Virus record (IMG/VR): IMGVR_UViG_3300042402_002841
Span: 62,001 to 126,000 of that record
Origin: a virus
DNA: 64,000 nucleotides
Direction: 5' to 3' (one strand)
Part shown: positions 1 to 11,200 of the stretch, piece after piece
Layout of the letters: the number at the start of each line of letters is the position of its first letter
Position numbering within the stretch: position 1 is the first letter of the stretch
Notes under the pieces: generated by a model
Seen by the model: only the letters and a program-made list of their open reading frames with translations
Databases searched by the model: none
What the model was told of the DNA's origin: nothing
Position numbers and translations under genes: made by a program

Positions 1-3000
1 ATAATTTCATCTGGCAAACCTTCTGATGCAATCCTATTTAATCCATGCTTTATTATTTTGTCCGCAACAGATTGGTCAATCATTCCACGCTCAACCATTA
101 CCTCTAGTGCTTTTTCTCCCGCATCTCTACCACCTCTTCTTGCGAGTGGGACTATTGCTCCAGCAGGTCCACCAGCGGAAAATCCAATTGCCATTTCTCC
201 AATTAGTTGAACAACATCTGCTTGTTCTGGGTTGACCCCAACTCTTTCAATAAGTTTTCTTCCAGTCCTACTTCCAAGCATTCTGCCCACCGCAGTGGCG
301 GTCATGCTTCCACTAGGTGTAAAACTCGCAAGACCACCTCTGTCGTCTTGTTCCTCACCCATGATTTTTGCAGACTGAATTGAAGGAATGGAATACATGG
401 AGCCAGGTTCGGTGTCTGCGATTGAATCAATTTCAATTTCTACAACAATGTCTTCCTCTATAACCGTTTTTTCAAGCGCTTGCATTGCTGGGGATGCAGA
501 ATCAATATCGCTATCAGTTACAGAATCAGGAGGGGTAATGCCATGCCTTCTAAATGCACTCAAAACTTCTGCATTTGATTCAAGTTCAAACTCTAAATCT
601 GGAGCAGAACGAGAAGCCAGATAAGAAATGGGAGGATTATCGGAAACAAAATCAATTGCTTCTATTTCTTCTGCGCTTAATCTTGCTTCTTGAGAAGATT
701 TTCTTAATGCATTTCTTCCTACTGAAGCACCAAGCCTGTCAGGATATGGCCCATTTTCTACAATCGTAAGAATGTCATGAACTGCTGGTGCAAAACCACG
801 ACCTACTCTCTGAAAGAGTGATTCATACATTTCAATTTCTTCTTGGATTTGTTCAAGGTCTGCTCGGAATTCACTAATATCATCATATGTGTCTGTAGTG
901 CTTGTGTTTCCTTGTTGTCTTCTTTCTTCGTATCTTCTTCTTGCTTCTTCTGACTTTATTTTAAACTCATTTGCCCCATTACGAAGATGAGTAATAGCAG
1001 ACATAAGTTTTCTTTTTTCTTCTGGGGTTATGTTTTCCCCTCTTTGTGCCTTTTGTCCAATTTCTTCAAGTTCCTCAAAAGACATACCCATTGTGTCTAC
1101 AAGGTTGTTTAAAAGTTCTTTTTTCTGCGTATCTCTAAGGCGGTGTCCTTTTCTGATGCGCATATTTCTCGCACTTCTAAACATTCCCCACAAGCCACCT
1201 TTGCCATCTTCTCCGTAAAGATGCTCCTCAATGTCTTGGTTGGTAAATCTTTCTTCCTTAATCATTCGTGGAACTTTGCCGTGTCTATCCTTTTCAAATG
1301 GGTCAACAGGACCACGGGGTGTTCTTCCTGTGGGTGCCGAAGGACGACGGGGTGTCTTTATTACTCCTGCGCCTTCGGGAAGCGTCGGCTCAACCAACAC
1401 TCCTGGAGTGATTGGTCTCTTAGGTTTAACTGGCTTAGGTGAATCAATCGGAGCATCTGGTCTTCTCCCAGGAATAATTAAATCACCATCTGGCACTGGT
1501 GGTGCTCCAGGAACTATTAATGGACCCCAGTGAGGAGATGTTGAGCCAGGAATAATAAGCCCACTTGGTGAGGGCGGTACAGAATCTATTATTTCTATTT
1601 CTTTTTCTGGCAAGAAAGCGTCAAGGACTTCATCAACTTCTGGATTATCTCCTATTAATCCAACTTCTCTGTTTGCAACAAGTTCTGCGTGCGTTTCAAA
1701 AAACGCCAAATTTCTAGCCTGATTAAACGCACGAGGGTTTCTTGTGTCCGCAAGTACACCGAGAGCCTCTTGTTGCTTGACTTGAGAATATTGGCCTGCA
1801 AGAGCATCAAGTCTTCTATCAATTAAATCATTAAAACTTATTCCAAAAACTTGAGCAATGTTTTCATCAGAAGCAGTGTCAATAAATTCTTGCACTACAG
1901 ACATGAGTTCACTGTTAGTTAATGCGTCAAAGTTTTCATCAGGATAAGAAAGTTTGAACCATTCAAATACTGCGTCGTATTGTTTTTTGTGGGTCATTTC
2001 GTGTGCGCCAACTTGGGCACCAAAGTCTTCCCATCCGTTCCCAGCCTCAGCCGCAAGGTCTGTTGAATATGTTTCAACCCACCTTCTTGATTTTTCGTCA
2101 CCACTCATGGCTTCCGTGATTGCTCTCCATTGGTCATCAATGTCGCCACCAGTAGCCTCATAAAGGTCCATGTATCCAGGACCTGGACCTTCTCTGTACC
2201 CCTGTATTGCTGGACCAGAACCTATGTAGATATCTGTCGGGCGAGCGACACCGCCTAACCCTTCAAAATCAAAGTTGCTCCTCCCTTTACTATCAACAAA
2301 GTAACCGAAGTCAACATATATTTCAAAAGGCTTACCGTTTTCAGTTTTAAAAGTTTCTGGATTTTTTGATGCTTCAACAAGTATTTGTTTAAAAGCACCA
2401 ATTCTGAATTTTTTTTCTCTTTCAATTGCTGCGTCAATAAAATTTGTTATGGTGTCGGGTATTCCATCTCTCTTTGCTTCTTCATATGCTGCAATAATTG
2501 CATCTTTGTCTAGCAAGCCAGTTTTTCTTCTTATGGCATCAAGATGCATTTCTACCGTTGTATCAATTACCCACTTTTCATGTTCTTCTGGGGACCCGCC
2601 CATAAATAATTTTTCAAATTGACCAGGAAGAGATGGCGCATCTGGGTCTTCGCTTTGACCAGAACTAAATGGCGCATCTGGGTCTTCGCTCATCGCTCTA
2701 AAAATTTCACCTAAAGCAAGGTATTCGTCTGGCTCCGTAATGCCGTATTTTGTTTTTAAGTCGTTGATGACTTTGTTTTTTTCATCCCTAACCCTGTTCA
2801 TTCTTGCTTCTGCGCCTCTTGTTGCATCCATGACATCTCTCACTCTTGCAACCACGCTTGAAACATAGGAAGGGTCATCTTCTCCTGCGTCGCCAACTAG
2901 TCCTTCCCCTATTCCAGCCCTTGATGCAAGACTCCTCAAGCCATCAATACCGTTCTCCTTGTAGGCTTTTCTAATCTCATAAGCAGACACACCTATATTC

Positions 3001-3740
3001 ATAAGCGATTCTGTGACACGAGACCTATTGCCTGGAGCGCTCATGATATTGCTTAAAGAACTGGCAATGTTTTGTATTTGGCTCGCAGAAATACCAAAGC
3101 AACCCTCTCCTCTTTCGTTGGTAAACCTGTTTGCGGCAGGCGTTCCTGGTGGACACCTAAACTTACCGAGTGAGTCAATAACTAACCCCATGGCTCTTGC
3201 CGCTCTTGCCGCAAGTTTTCCTGCAGGGTTTCTTTCACCAATAGTTTTTCCCAAAGATTTTATTTCTGGCTCAAAACCCTGAGACTTCATTGGTTCTCCA
3301 GTTTTTGGATTTACTGGATATCTAGTAACTTTTGCTACTGCTGTTTTTGGTTTTGGAAGACTATTTGTTGGTGCATTGCGGTCCATCCAACCCCAGTTTG
3401 GTACTGGGTCTGGAGAACGAAGCGCTTCAATTCTTTCTGACTCTGTTACATAGTGTTTAAAATACTGACCTTCTTTTTTAGTTGCGTCAGGGTCATAAAC
3501 AACGCCATTAATATTTTTGTAATTTGTTCCCTTTTCTAGTCCACGCTTTTTTCCGTCAGTATTGGGACTAGTAGGCATGGCGACCTTGACTGATACATCG
3601 GCAATTAATCTCTCTGATGTAGAGATAATTTTATTGCCAGCCTTGAATGTCAATGCAGCAGCGTCTGCGTCAAGGCGTGTTGTTCTGCTATTGAACCCAG
3701 GTGCGTAATGGCGAATTTTATTGATGTTCACCCCCGTCAT
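1..3740 (-). CDS. Giant virion-associated protein with HExxH motif (partial)
   Basis: Reading the minus strand from the ATG at 3740, the frame stays open for more than 1240 codons and leaves the window at base 1, so the C-terminus is missing. Visible landmarks are a cysteine-bearing RCPPGTPAANRF segment (about residues 191-215), a zinc-protease-like HEMTH (residues 580-584), a possible third ligand in FETHAEL (about residue 678), a proline-rich linker (about 730-790), a charged coiled-coil region and, near residue 1133, RGGLASFT, which matches a motif recurring in the protease fusion at 5282-11551. The start lies 17 bases after the upstream stop, so the genes are co-transcribed. A virion polyprotein or injected protein with a metallopeptidase domain is inferred. 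The family is not recognised. Confidence 0.75.
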   Translation of the reverse strand, partial: MTGVNINKIRHYAPGFNSRTTRLDADAAALTFKAGNKIISTSERLIADVSVKVAMPTSPNTDGKKRGLEKGTNYKNINGVVYDPDATKKEGQYFKHYVTESERIEALRSPDPVPNWGWMDRNAPTNSLPKPKTAVAKVTRYPVNPKTGEPMKSQGFEPEIKSLGKTIGERNPAGKLAARAARAMGLVIDSLGKFRCPPGTPAANRFTNERGEGCFGISASQIQNIASSLSNIMSAPGNRSRVTESLMNIGVSAYEIRKAYKENGIDGLRSLASRAGIGEGLVGDAGEDDPSYVSSVVARVRDVMDATRGAEARMNRVRDEKNKVINDLKTKYGITEPDEYLALGEIFRAMSEDPDAPFSSGQSEDPDAPSLPGQFEKLFMGGSPEEHEKWVIDTTVEMHLDAIRRKTGLLDKDAIIAAYEEAKRDGIPDTITNFIDAAIEREKKFRIGAFKQILVEASKNPETFKTENGKPFEIYVDFGYFVDSKGRSNFDFEGLGGVARPTDIYIGSGPAIQGYREGPGPGYMDLYEATGGDIDDQWRAITEAMSGDEKSRRWVETYSTDLAAEAGNGWEDFGAQVGAHEMTHKKQYDAVFEWFKLSYPDENFDALTNSELMSVVQEFIDTASDENIAQVFGISFNDLIDRRLDALAGQYSQVKQQEALGVLADTRNPRAFNQARNLAFFETHAELVANREVGLIGDNPEVDEVLDAFLPEKEIEIIDSVPPSPSGLIIPGSTSPHWGPLIVPGAPPVPDGDLIIPGRRPDAPIDSPKPVKPKRPITPGVLVEPTLPEGAGVIKTPRRPSAPTGRTPRGPVDPFEKDRHGKVPRMIKEERFTNQDIEEHLYGEDGKGGLWGMFRSARNMRIRKGHRLRDTQKKELLNNLVDTMGMSFEELEEIGQKAQRGENITPEEKRKLMSAITHLRNGANEFKIKSEEARRRYEERRQQGNTSTTDTYDDISEFRADLEQIQEEIEMYESLFQRVGRGFAPAVHDILTIVENGPYPDRLGASVGRNALRKSSQEARLSAEEIEAIDFVSDNPPISYLASRSAPDLEFELESNAEVLSAFRRHGITPPDSVTDSDIDSASPAMQALEKTVIEEDIVVEIEIDSIADTEPGSMYSIPSIQSAKIMGEEQDDRGGLASFTPSGSMTATAVGRMLGSRTGRKLIERVGVNPEQADVVQLIGEMAIGFSAGGPAGAIVPLARRGGRDAGEKALEVMVERGMIDQSVADKIIKHGLNRIASEGLPDEI

Positions 3741-3757
3741 AGCGGGCCACGCTTTCT

Positions 3758-5131
3758 CTAGATTGTTGGGTCTGTATCTTTGACCTCTGCCTCAAGAAGT
3801 TCAAACTCAATGAGTGATGCCATAAGGTCTGAATCTACTTCACCAGACTTTTCTTCAACTACTTTTGCTCCACCAGTAACCCAGTTGGCAGGAATCAACT
3901 TCTCTTGTCCAAGAGCCTTTGCTCTCTTCATGATGTGCTTTTTGGCTGCTTCTTTGTCTTTGGCGCGACCAAATGCGCTAATTGCATTCTTTAGGTCGTC
4001 AGTGTTGGAAATTGGATAAGAACCGTCTGGAAGAGCAGTTCCTTCTTTTGCCATCTGTGTACGAACATCCTCACTGAATGCTCTCTTAAGGGCGATTTCT
4101 GCGGCTTCTGCCTCAATTGCTTCTGCCTCTTCTGGCTCGTACTTGTCGTATCCAAGAACTTCGCCATCAAGTGAAACGAAAACATCGTAGGACTTTCCGT
4201 CAACGCCTTCAATTTCAACGGCGTATGAATCAAATCCTTCAAAAATGTCTGGCTCAACAGCGATTACTTCACCCTCAATTGACTTAACAGCAATTTCTGC
4301 TGCTTCATGGAAATCAATAACCATCATTGAGTCAAGAGCGGACTTTTGTTCAAAAGCGTTGTCATCAAGTTTATGGAAACCAAGAACTTCTGCAGTTGTT
4401 CCATCAATGTAAACCTCAACGGCTCTTCCGTCTTTTGCCTGAACATCAACAACAAACATGTCCGCATCAGACGAGTAGCCAGAGTCAAGAACCTTGCCCT
4501 TAAACATCTGCTCTGCAATACCCTCTACTGAAAGCAAGCCTGGCATTCCACGCTCTGGAACACATCCACCAGGACAATCGTCACAAACTCCCGAACCACC
4601 AGGGTAAACCTTGCGCTCAATTGCACACATGTAGGCGTTTCTTCCGAGTTCAGCAGACTTTTCCCCAAGGCTCATCAGACGCTTTTTTCTGGCTGCCTCA
4701 AGGTCTGTGCCACCCATGTCCGACATATCGTCGTCTTCTTCCTCTTCTTCGTCCTCTTCTTCCTCTTCGTCGTCATCTTCGTCGTCTGCATCCATATCAA
4801 CAGGCATTTTTTTCTTAGAGGTTGGCATTGAGGTCATTTCCTCATCGTCTTCATCTTCTTCTTCGTCGTCGCCAGGCATTCCCATTCCCATGCCCTTTTG
4901 GCGCTTTTTCATCTCTTCCATCATCATGCCGTCGTCCCAGTCTTTACCACCTTTTTCGTAGTAATCGTCGGACTCCGTGACGGGAACCATTTTCATTTGC
5001 ACTGGCATTGCACCGCACTTGCCGCAAACCTTTGCTCCTGGCGTATAACCGCAGTCGGCAGCGTTTGCGCCTTTTGCGCACTTGAGAACATTGCCGTCTG
5101 CATCAACGCTGACTTCAACTTTTTCGTCCAT
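3758..5131 (-). CDS. Acidic capsid-associated protein of unknown role
   Basis: The start at 5131 is chosen because AGGAGTTCATA precedes the ATG; a longer frame upstream lacks such a site. The 457-residue product has an N-terminal CxxC-type segment (VCGKCG), long runs of Asp/Glu around residues 80-150, a second cysteine cluster (CDDCPGGC), two repeated modules resembling PepSY-like folds (each holding a VEVYIDG or YDVFVSL strand), and a C-terminal SYPISNTDDLKNAI / HIMKRAKALG segment. That last segment resembles one commonly found at the ends of actinophage head proteins. Its position between two head polyproteins suggests a scaffold, decoration or capsid-related role. It does not look like a typical HK97-fold major capsid protein. 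Confidence 0.75.
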   Translation of the reverse strand: MDEKVEVSVDADGNVLKCAKGANAADCGYTPGAKVCGKCGAMPVQMKMVPVTESDDYYEKGGKDWDDGMMMEEMKKRQKGMGMGMPGDDEEEDEDDEEMTSMPTSKKKMPVDMDADDEDDDEEEEEDEEEEEDDDMSDMGGTDLEAARKKRLMSLGEKSAELGRNAYMCAIERKVYPGGSGVCDDCPGGCVPERGMPGLLSVEGIAEQMFKGKVLDSGYSSDADMFVVDVQAKDGRAVEVYIDGTTAEVLGFHKLDDNAFEQKSALDSMMVIDFHEAAEIAVKSIEGEVIAVEPDIFEGFDSYAVEIEGVDGKSYDVFVSLDGEVLGYDKYEPEEAEAIEAEAAEIALKRAFSEDVRTQMAKEGTALPDGSYPISNTDDLKNAISAFGRAKDKEAAKKHIMKRAKALGQEKLIPANWVTGGAKVVEEKSGEVDSDLMASLIEFELLEAEVKDTDPTI

Positions 5132-5212
5132 TATGAACTCCTGTTGTCGGTGAGTAAGGACACGAATGTCAATACCAAGTGTGAATCTGTTTGTAAAAGT
5201 ATAACTTAGCAC

Positions 5213-5233
5213 GCCGTTCCCCGAGAGGACGGC
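5213..5233 (-). other. Leader hairpin between head genes
   Basis: GCCGT and ACGGC arms plus a CC/GG pair, with one bulged T and a six-base loop, lie in the 150-base gap between the giant protease fusion and the acidic gene. No T-run follows on the minus strand, so this looks more like a leader or processing hairpin than a terminator. The rest of the gap holds an AT-rich stretch with a TATACT at 5198-5203 (minus strand) that could be a -10 box. No coding potential is seen. Confidence 0.3.
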
Positions 5234-5281
5234 TACTAATTTGACTATAAAATGATGTTATTCCTGTTGTGTTCTATGTTT

Positions 5282-8200
5282 CTAATTTTTATTAATAAAT
5301 GTAGACATTGCGGCTTCGGAAACTTTTTCAAGCAGTTTTGAATACCAATCAATTCTCTTGTCTCCGCCTATTTCAATTTGGTTATCAAGAGCAAACATCA
5401 AACCTTCAAGAACAAGGTCTGCTTCATCGTCTGTCAAGTAGATACTTCCAACATTGGTTCTTCTGCTGCCAGTCTTTGATGCTTCATTTCTTCTAATAAC
5501 TTCTTGAAGTTTGCTTAGACCATCTTCAGCCTTTTTGTTCTTTGCTTTTTGTGCTGCTCTAATTTCTTTTTGTAAAGAAGTTTCAATATCTTTAAAGAAT
5601 GTGGCTTCATCGGTAATCATTGCTTTTGGTCTTGATGTGGAAGCAAGTCCAACTCTTGACCTCTTACCTTTGTCTGCCTCCTGCTTGCTTCTCATTTCTT
5701 CAATAACTTGACGAGCAACTTCGCTGATTTTCCTCATCTCGTTATCGCGTCTGGCGTTAGATTGAGGCATTTCTCTAGTTCCAGGTCTTGGTCTGTCAGC
5801 ATCTCTTGAGCGTGAGCGCGAGGCGAGACCACCAGAACGAGGTAAGTCATCAATAATCCATGGGTCCTCGGCATACTTGGCTTGCGTTTTGGAAAGTTGT
5901 CCAAGAAGTCTATTTGCTGAAGAAACACTAAGTTTTTCGTACTTATTTTCGCCAGGAGAGTTTGTCTCAATGTAATCCTCAAGTGCTTCAATTGCGTCAT
6001 TAATTGACTTCTTTGTCATATCCCTATCGCCAAGTAAGTCGTTAACTGTTTCCCAAATATCTTCAGAAACAATGTCAATTTCGCCATCAAAATCAAGTTC
6101 ATTAAGTTTATTTTTAATGTCTTGAATTTTTTCTTGGTAAGACTGTAACTCTTCTTCTCTTTGTTCTTTGCCTTCTTTGGCGCTTGCTTTTGGCTTGTAT
6201 GTTTTTTGTGAACCTTGAGTTTTTTCTTTTTCTTGTTGACGCTTTTTTCTTGCGTCACCTTGTCTTTCAATCTCTCTTGGGGAAATTTCTCTTGCCTGCT
6301 CTTCTCTTTCTTCGTTTCTCCGAGCACGACGCTGTTCTGGAGTCATAGAGCGTCTTTCTTCACGCTCCATGTCTTCCATAACTTTTTTAATTGCTCCCTG
6401 ATATGCGGCTTGAGACATCTTTTCGTTTTTGTCTTTAACTTTTTCTGGGTTACCTTCGTACATTAACCATTCAAATTTTTCATCATTTGTCAATTCATCC
6501 CAGTTATCTGGTTTTGCATCATCAAGGGAAAGTCCATCAAATTTAGTATTTTCTGCACCCCTAGTTGAGCCCCTGCCAGTGCCAAAATTGCCTCTTTCGT
6601 TGGCTGAAAGACCAACATCTCCGAGCCCTCTTGCACCAATTCCTCCTGGTCGCGCAGTTCTTCTCTCTTTATCGTTGTCACCAAATCCACCAGAAGATTC
6701 AAGACCAACTCTTCCCCTTCTTCCAGAACCACTGGCAGAACCAGGCCCAAAGTTTTGGTACATGGTGCGGAGTCGTTTCCACTTTGATGCTGCCAATTGA
6801 CCATCGTTTGCTTCAAAATCCCTAAGAGCATCTTGTACGAGTTGTAGATTGTTCGCTCTACCACTTCTTGCCCAGAAAATATAATCTTTCTGCATTGCTT
6901 CAGTTATGTCTGCTGGTGCACCGTTATTGGGTTTTCTTCCTTTATTGGTTGATGCAAGCCCTCCGCCCCTAATATTGAGGCTGGAGTATTCACCGTCATT
7001 GGATTCTGCTGCCTGTTCAAGAACACCAAGAAGGTCTGATGAAACCATTCCGCTTCTTGACTTTGATTGCTCAATTGCTTTAATCAAATCTTCGTACTCG
7101 TTATCATCAATTGAGAATTTGCCATTATTTGATTTTTCAAGTTTTTCAGAAACCGCTTTAAGAATATTTTTGTTTTCAGCAGTACGAGAAAGAAGTTCAA
7201 CCTCGTCCCTGAGTGAACCGATTTCGTCTTCCGTAAGTTCAATATCAAGTTTCTTGTGAGGATTTATTGTTCCACTTTGACTGGAGAATGCTCTTGTTTT
7301 TTTAATACGCCTTGCCCCTGCTTGTCCTGAAAGCCTTGTTCCAGACCTCTCAAGTGCTTCAGTGCTGTAATAACCATCTTTTGATTTCTTTGTTTTCTTC
7401 AAAGAATCAATCAGTTCGTCAATCGCTTTTTTATCGCCTTCATTATCAACTGCACCAAAGTTATTCATTCTGGTCAAAGTGTCAACATAATTATCAATTT
7501 CATCATCAGTCATTGGGATTGCATCATTTGCAACACTACTGTCATCAATTTTGTCAATTATATTTTTAAGGATTTCCATATCCTCATCTGAGCCAACACC
7601 GCCAACTTGCGAATCATCAAGATATTTTTCTAAAACATTTTGAAGTTCGCCATACTCTTCAAGAGTCATATCCATCTGTCGGTTTTCGGAAGCCAAACCT
7701 TCTCTTACCGCACGAGCATTTCTTCCTCTGTCTATGTTTTCGGATGCTGCATCGCCGACTGGGTCGTCAGCCATTCCTCTTCGTGCGCCTGGATTTCTTG
7801 GTCCAAATGCTTCGTCATAGTCTGTGTCGTCATCAAAATTTGAACTAGAGGCAAGACCTGAACGACCTTCTCTATCTTGTCGCTCTTGTCTTTTCTTTCT
7901 AGTAATTCCAATTTCACGCTGACGAAGTTTTGATGGCTCCATCTTGAGTAATTCTCCAGTTTGCTCAAGCGTTAGTCCACTTCTTAAATAAAGAAGGTCA
8001 TCTTCATCGTTTTCTTTTCTTAATTTTGCTGTCAATCTTCTCTCTGTTCTGCGAACTTCTCTCGGCGACATTCCAAATAGTTCAGCAGTATCACGAACAC
8101 TCAAGCCAGAGGCTCTGTACATGAGAAGGTCCATGTCTGAATTTGCCCCAGACTCAGAGTTTTGACTTAGTCTTCTAAATTCTCTATTTGCAGAAGATTT

Positions 8201-11200
8201 TGCAACCCTTGCACCACTCAGGTTGTACTTTTCAGCAATTTCTTTTGCTGACATTCCAGATAGAAAATCTCTAAAAATATCATTATCAGGAATTTGAGTA
8301 CCGTCTTCTGAAACGGTGCGAACTGGTCTTTGCAGGTTTCTTTCACCCCGTGTAGATGCTCTACTCTGTGAAGCCAATCCACCTCTACGGATATCATCTG
8401 GAACATATTGAGCAGGTTTTCCGCCTTCTCTAATAACACCACCGTCAGGAACGCCAGTTAGTTGTTCAATTTCATCATCGCTTAAACCAAGTTCTCTAAG
8501 TTTTTTGAAAACATTTTGGTCAAATTGCGCTCTTCTTTCGCGAGCCTCAGTTGGGTCAACATTTCCTCTTTCATCTCTCTGAATCTGACCATCTCGGCCA
8601 AGCATTGTGCCGTCTCCACGGCGAGATGTTGAAGCAAGACCTCCAGTAAGTGTCCGTTTTGCTCTTACTCTTTCTTGTAAGAATTCAGAATTTAGCCTTG
8701 CATCTTCAAGTTCATCCATAACCCCCTCATTTAGCCCGTTTTTAAAATAATCTTCCCAAAGCGAATTGATTTGTGGGTCGTTTGGATTTTCTTCAAATCC
8801 TTTTTTAGTTGCTCTTTGCAACTCTTTAGAAAAATCCTCTAAATCAATTGATGGGTCTAGTTCTATTATGTTTTCAACTTCAAACCAAAAATCCGCTTCG
8901 CTCATATCTGGCTCTCCGCTTTGAAGTGCCTGAATTAAATTTTCTTTTTTCTGAGACGATTCTTTTTTAGCGTCTTGAATTTCCTTATCAGTTGGTGGTT
9001 TGTTTGCCGACAGGCGACGAGCAGTTTTAAATACCGAATCTGACCATTCATCAACCGTTTCTTCAATCAGTTCATTAATTTTGTCTTCTTGTTTTCTAGA
9101 AGCGTTTTTAGGCATCATTCTTTCTGCAAGCATGCCTCTAACTGCGTCTGTTAAAGCCCTACCAACATCTTCGGATATATATCTATCAAAATTTCTTTCG
9201 CTGCTTTGCAGATTGAGATAATCATCAAAATCTCCGTTTTTTATTGCATCAAGGAAATTTTTTTTAGTTTCAGACAGCATTTCTTCGTCGTCATCAAGAT
9301 TTGAAATTATGTTTTTAAGTATGTCTGCATGTTTATCTGGGATACCGCTTCTATCAATAAATTTGTCCGACACGGGCTTTGAACCAGGACCGCTAACAAT
9401 TTCTCCCCTAAGAACTTCTGGTTTTTTTTCTACAGAAGTTGAAGCAAGTCCGCTTCTTCTCTTTTTTGCGAAGATGGATTCTGGATTCCATGAATCTGGG
9501 TTTTCCCAAGTTCTTTCGCTAAAAAAATCATAAACTTCGTCGTCAAATACTTTTTCTAAGCCCGCCTTACTGACAACCCCTTCATATTTTTCGTTAACCG
9601 CTACACCATATTGTTCTAGCAATCCAGCAAGAATATCTGAATCTTTTTCGGTGCCGTTTGCTAATTCAGTAAGTTTTTCTTTCATCTTTGTTTTGTCTTT
9701 AAGATTTAAGATGTCTAAAACTTCTTTTGAATTTTCTAAATCAAACTCTAAATCGTCTTGATAAAACTTACGAAGACCTTCAGCACTTTCAACGATGTCG
9801 TCAAGAAGTTTTTCATCAGAGCGAACAGCGTCAAGCATCGTTGTGCCCACTCTGCTTCCTGGTTCTCCCCCTGAATAATGAAAAAACGCTCTAGCCAACT
9901 CTTCGTTAGTTCTGTCTTCAAACCATTCTTCGTGGTCTTGTTCACGGGGGGTTAAACCTCTATATGAGGCTAGACCTTGTCTTTTTGGCTCTTTGGGAGT
10001 AGGGGTTTGTCTTCCTTGATTAAATGCACGAGTTGCTGCTTCAGCATCTACTCGGCCACCAGTGGACCTGTCGTTAACACCTGGGATTGCAGGGCGCTTA
10101 AATGGTGTTCCTTCTTGGACTACACCGTCTCCGTCACCATCCCATGCGTTTGGGTCAAACCTTGCCGCCCCTCTGGCGGCTCTGCCCAATTTTCCCAAGC
10201 CTCCGCTTAGCGTGCGCCCCAGGGCTTTTTCGGCCACGCTAATGGCCTCTATAAATTCGCTAGTGACACCAGATGTAACCACGATTCCGTCTTCTGTTAC
10301 ATGCGATTCAACTCTGTGGTAATCAAAAATTGGGTCAAGAAGTTGTTTTGTTTGAAAAGCGTTCTCAATAGGAACTGGGATTATATAGTCGCTCTTAACT
10401 TCAACATCTTTTTCTGCGGACGCAATTACTTCTTGCAGGTTTTCAAGAATGGCCTTGAGTCTTGACATGTTCTTACCACTAAGGGCACGCCCAACTTTTA
10501 CATCAAGTGAGTCAGAAATAATATTTGCTAGGTCTGCAAAATCTTCATCAAAAGACCATTTTTCGTCATTCTCGTAAGACTTTGGCATAATTATGCCATT
10601 CTCACCCATGTCGTCGCCCATATAGGCATTTCCTTGAGGTTTTACCTGCATTGGCATTGAAGGCATTTGTGAAGGAACAACGACTCGTGAGCCAGATTCT
10701 TCCGAAGATGGCATGTAAACGGTTTGCACAGAAACCTTTTCTGGCTTACCAAACATGAACTCTCTACCTGTGTAGTGGTACGCAACTCTGTAGGTTGTAG
10801 GCGCACCGTCTGGTGTCATTCTGTCAAAAATTACTGTATTTTCTTCTGCGAGACGAACTTTTACTGGAGCACCAGCACGGACAGCCAATTCAATCTCTAA
10901 TTGATTCTTGCGCTCATCTCCCACTCTTGGCTTATTTGCTTCAAGAATGTTAGGGGTTGGCCTTTGGTGTCTGTGCGGTATTCCACGGTTGCTTTGCAAC
11001 ATCAACATTCCGCCCTTGGAATCATCAATCATGGTTGAATCATCTGACTTTACTGAAATTGTTCCAGTCAACTGGTTGGCACCATGTAGAACTGGCGAAA
11101 CTTCGTAAAGTTCTACTTCTTTTAAGATGTTGGCCTGAAGATTGGGGTCAAAAATTGAATCAAGAGTCTTATAGCCGATTGACCATTCTTGTTCTTGTCC

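Noticed and set aside
4650-4960. Serine-rich plus-strand frames opposite the acidic gene
   Set aside because: They are the complement of Asp/Glu codon runs of the minus-strand gene. They have no ribosome site and no independent features.
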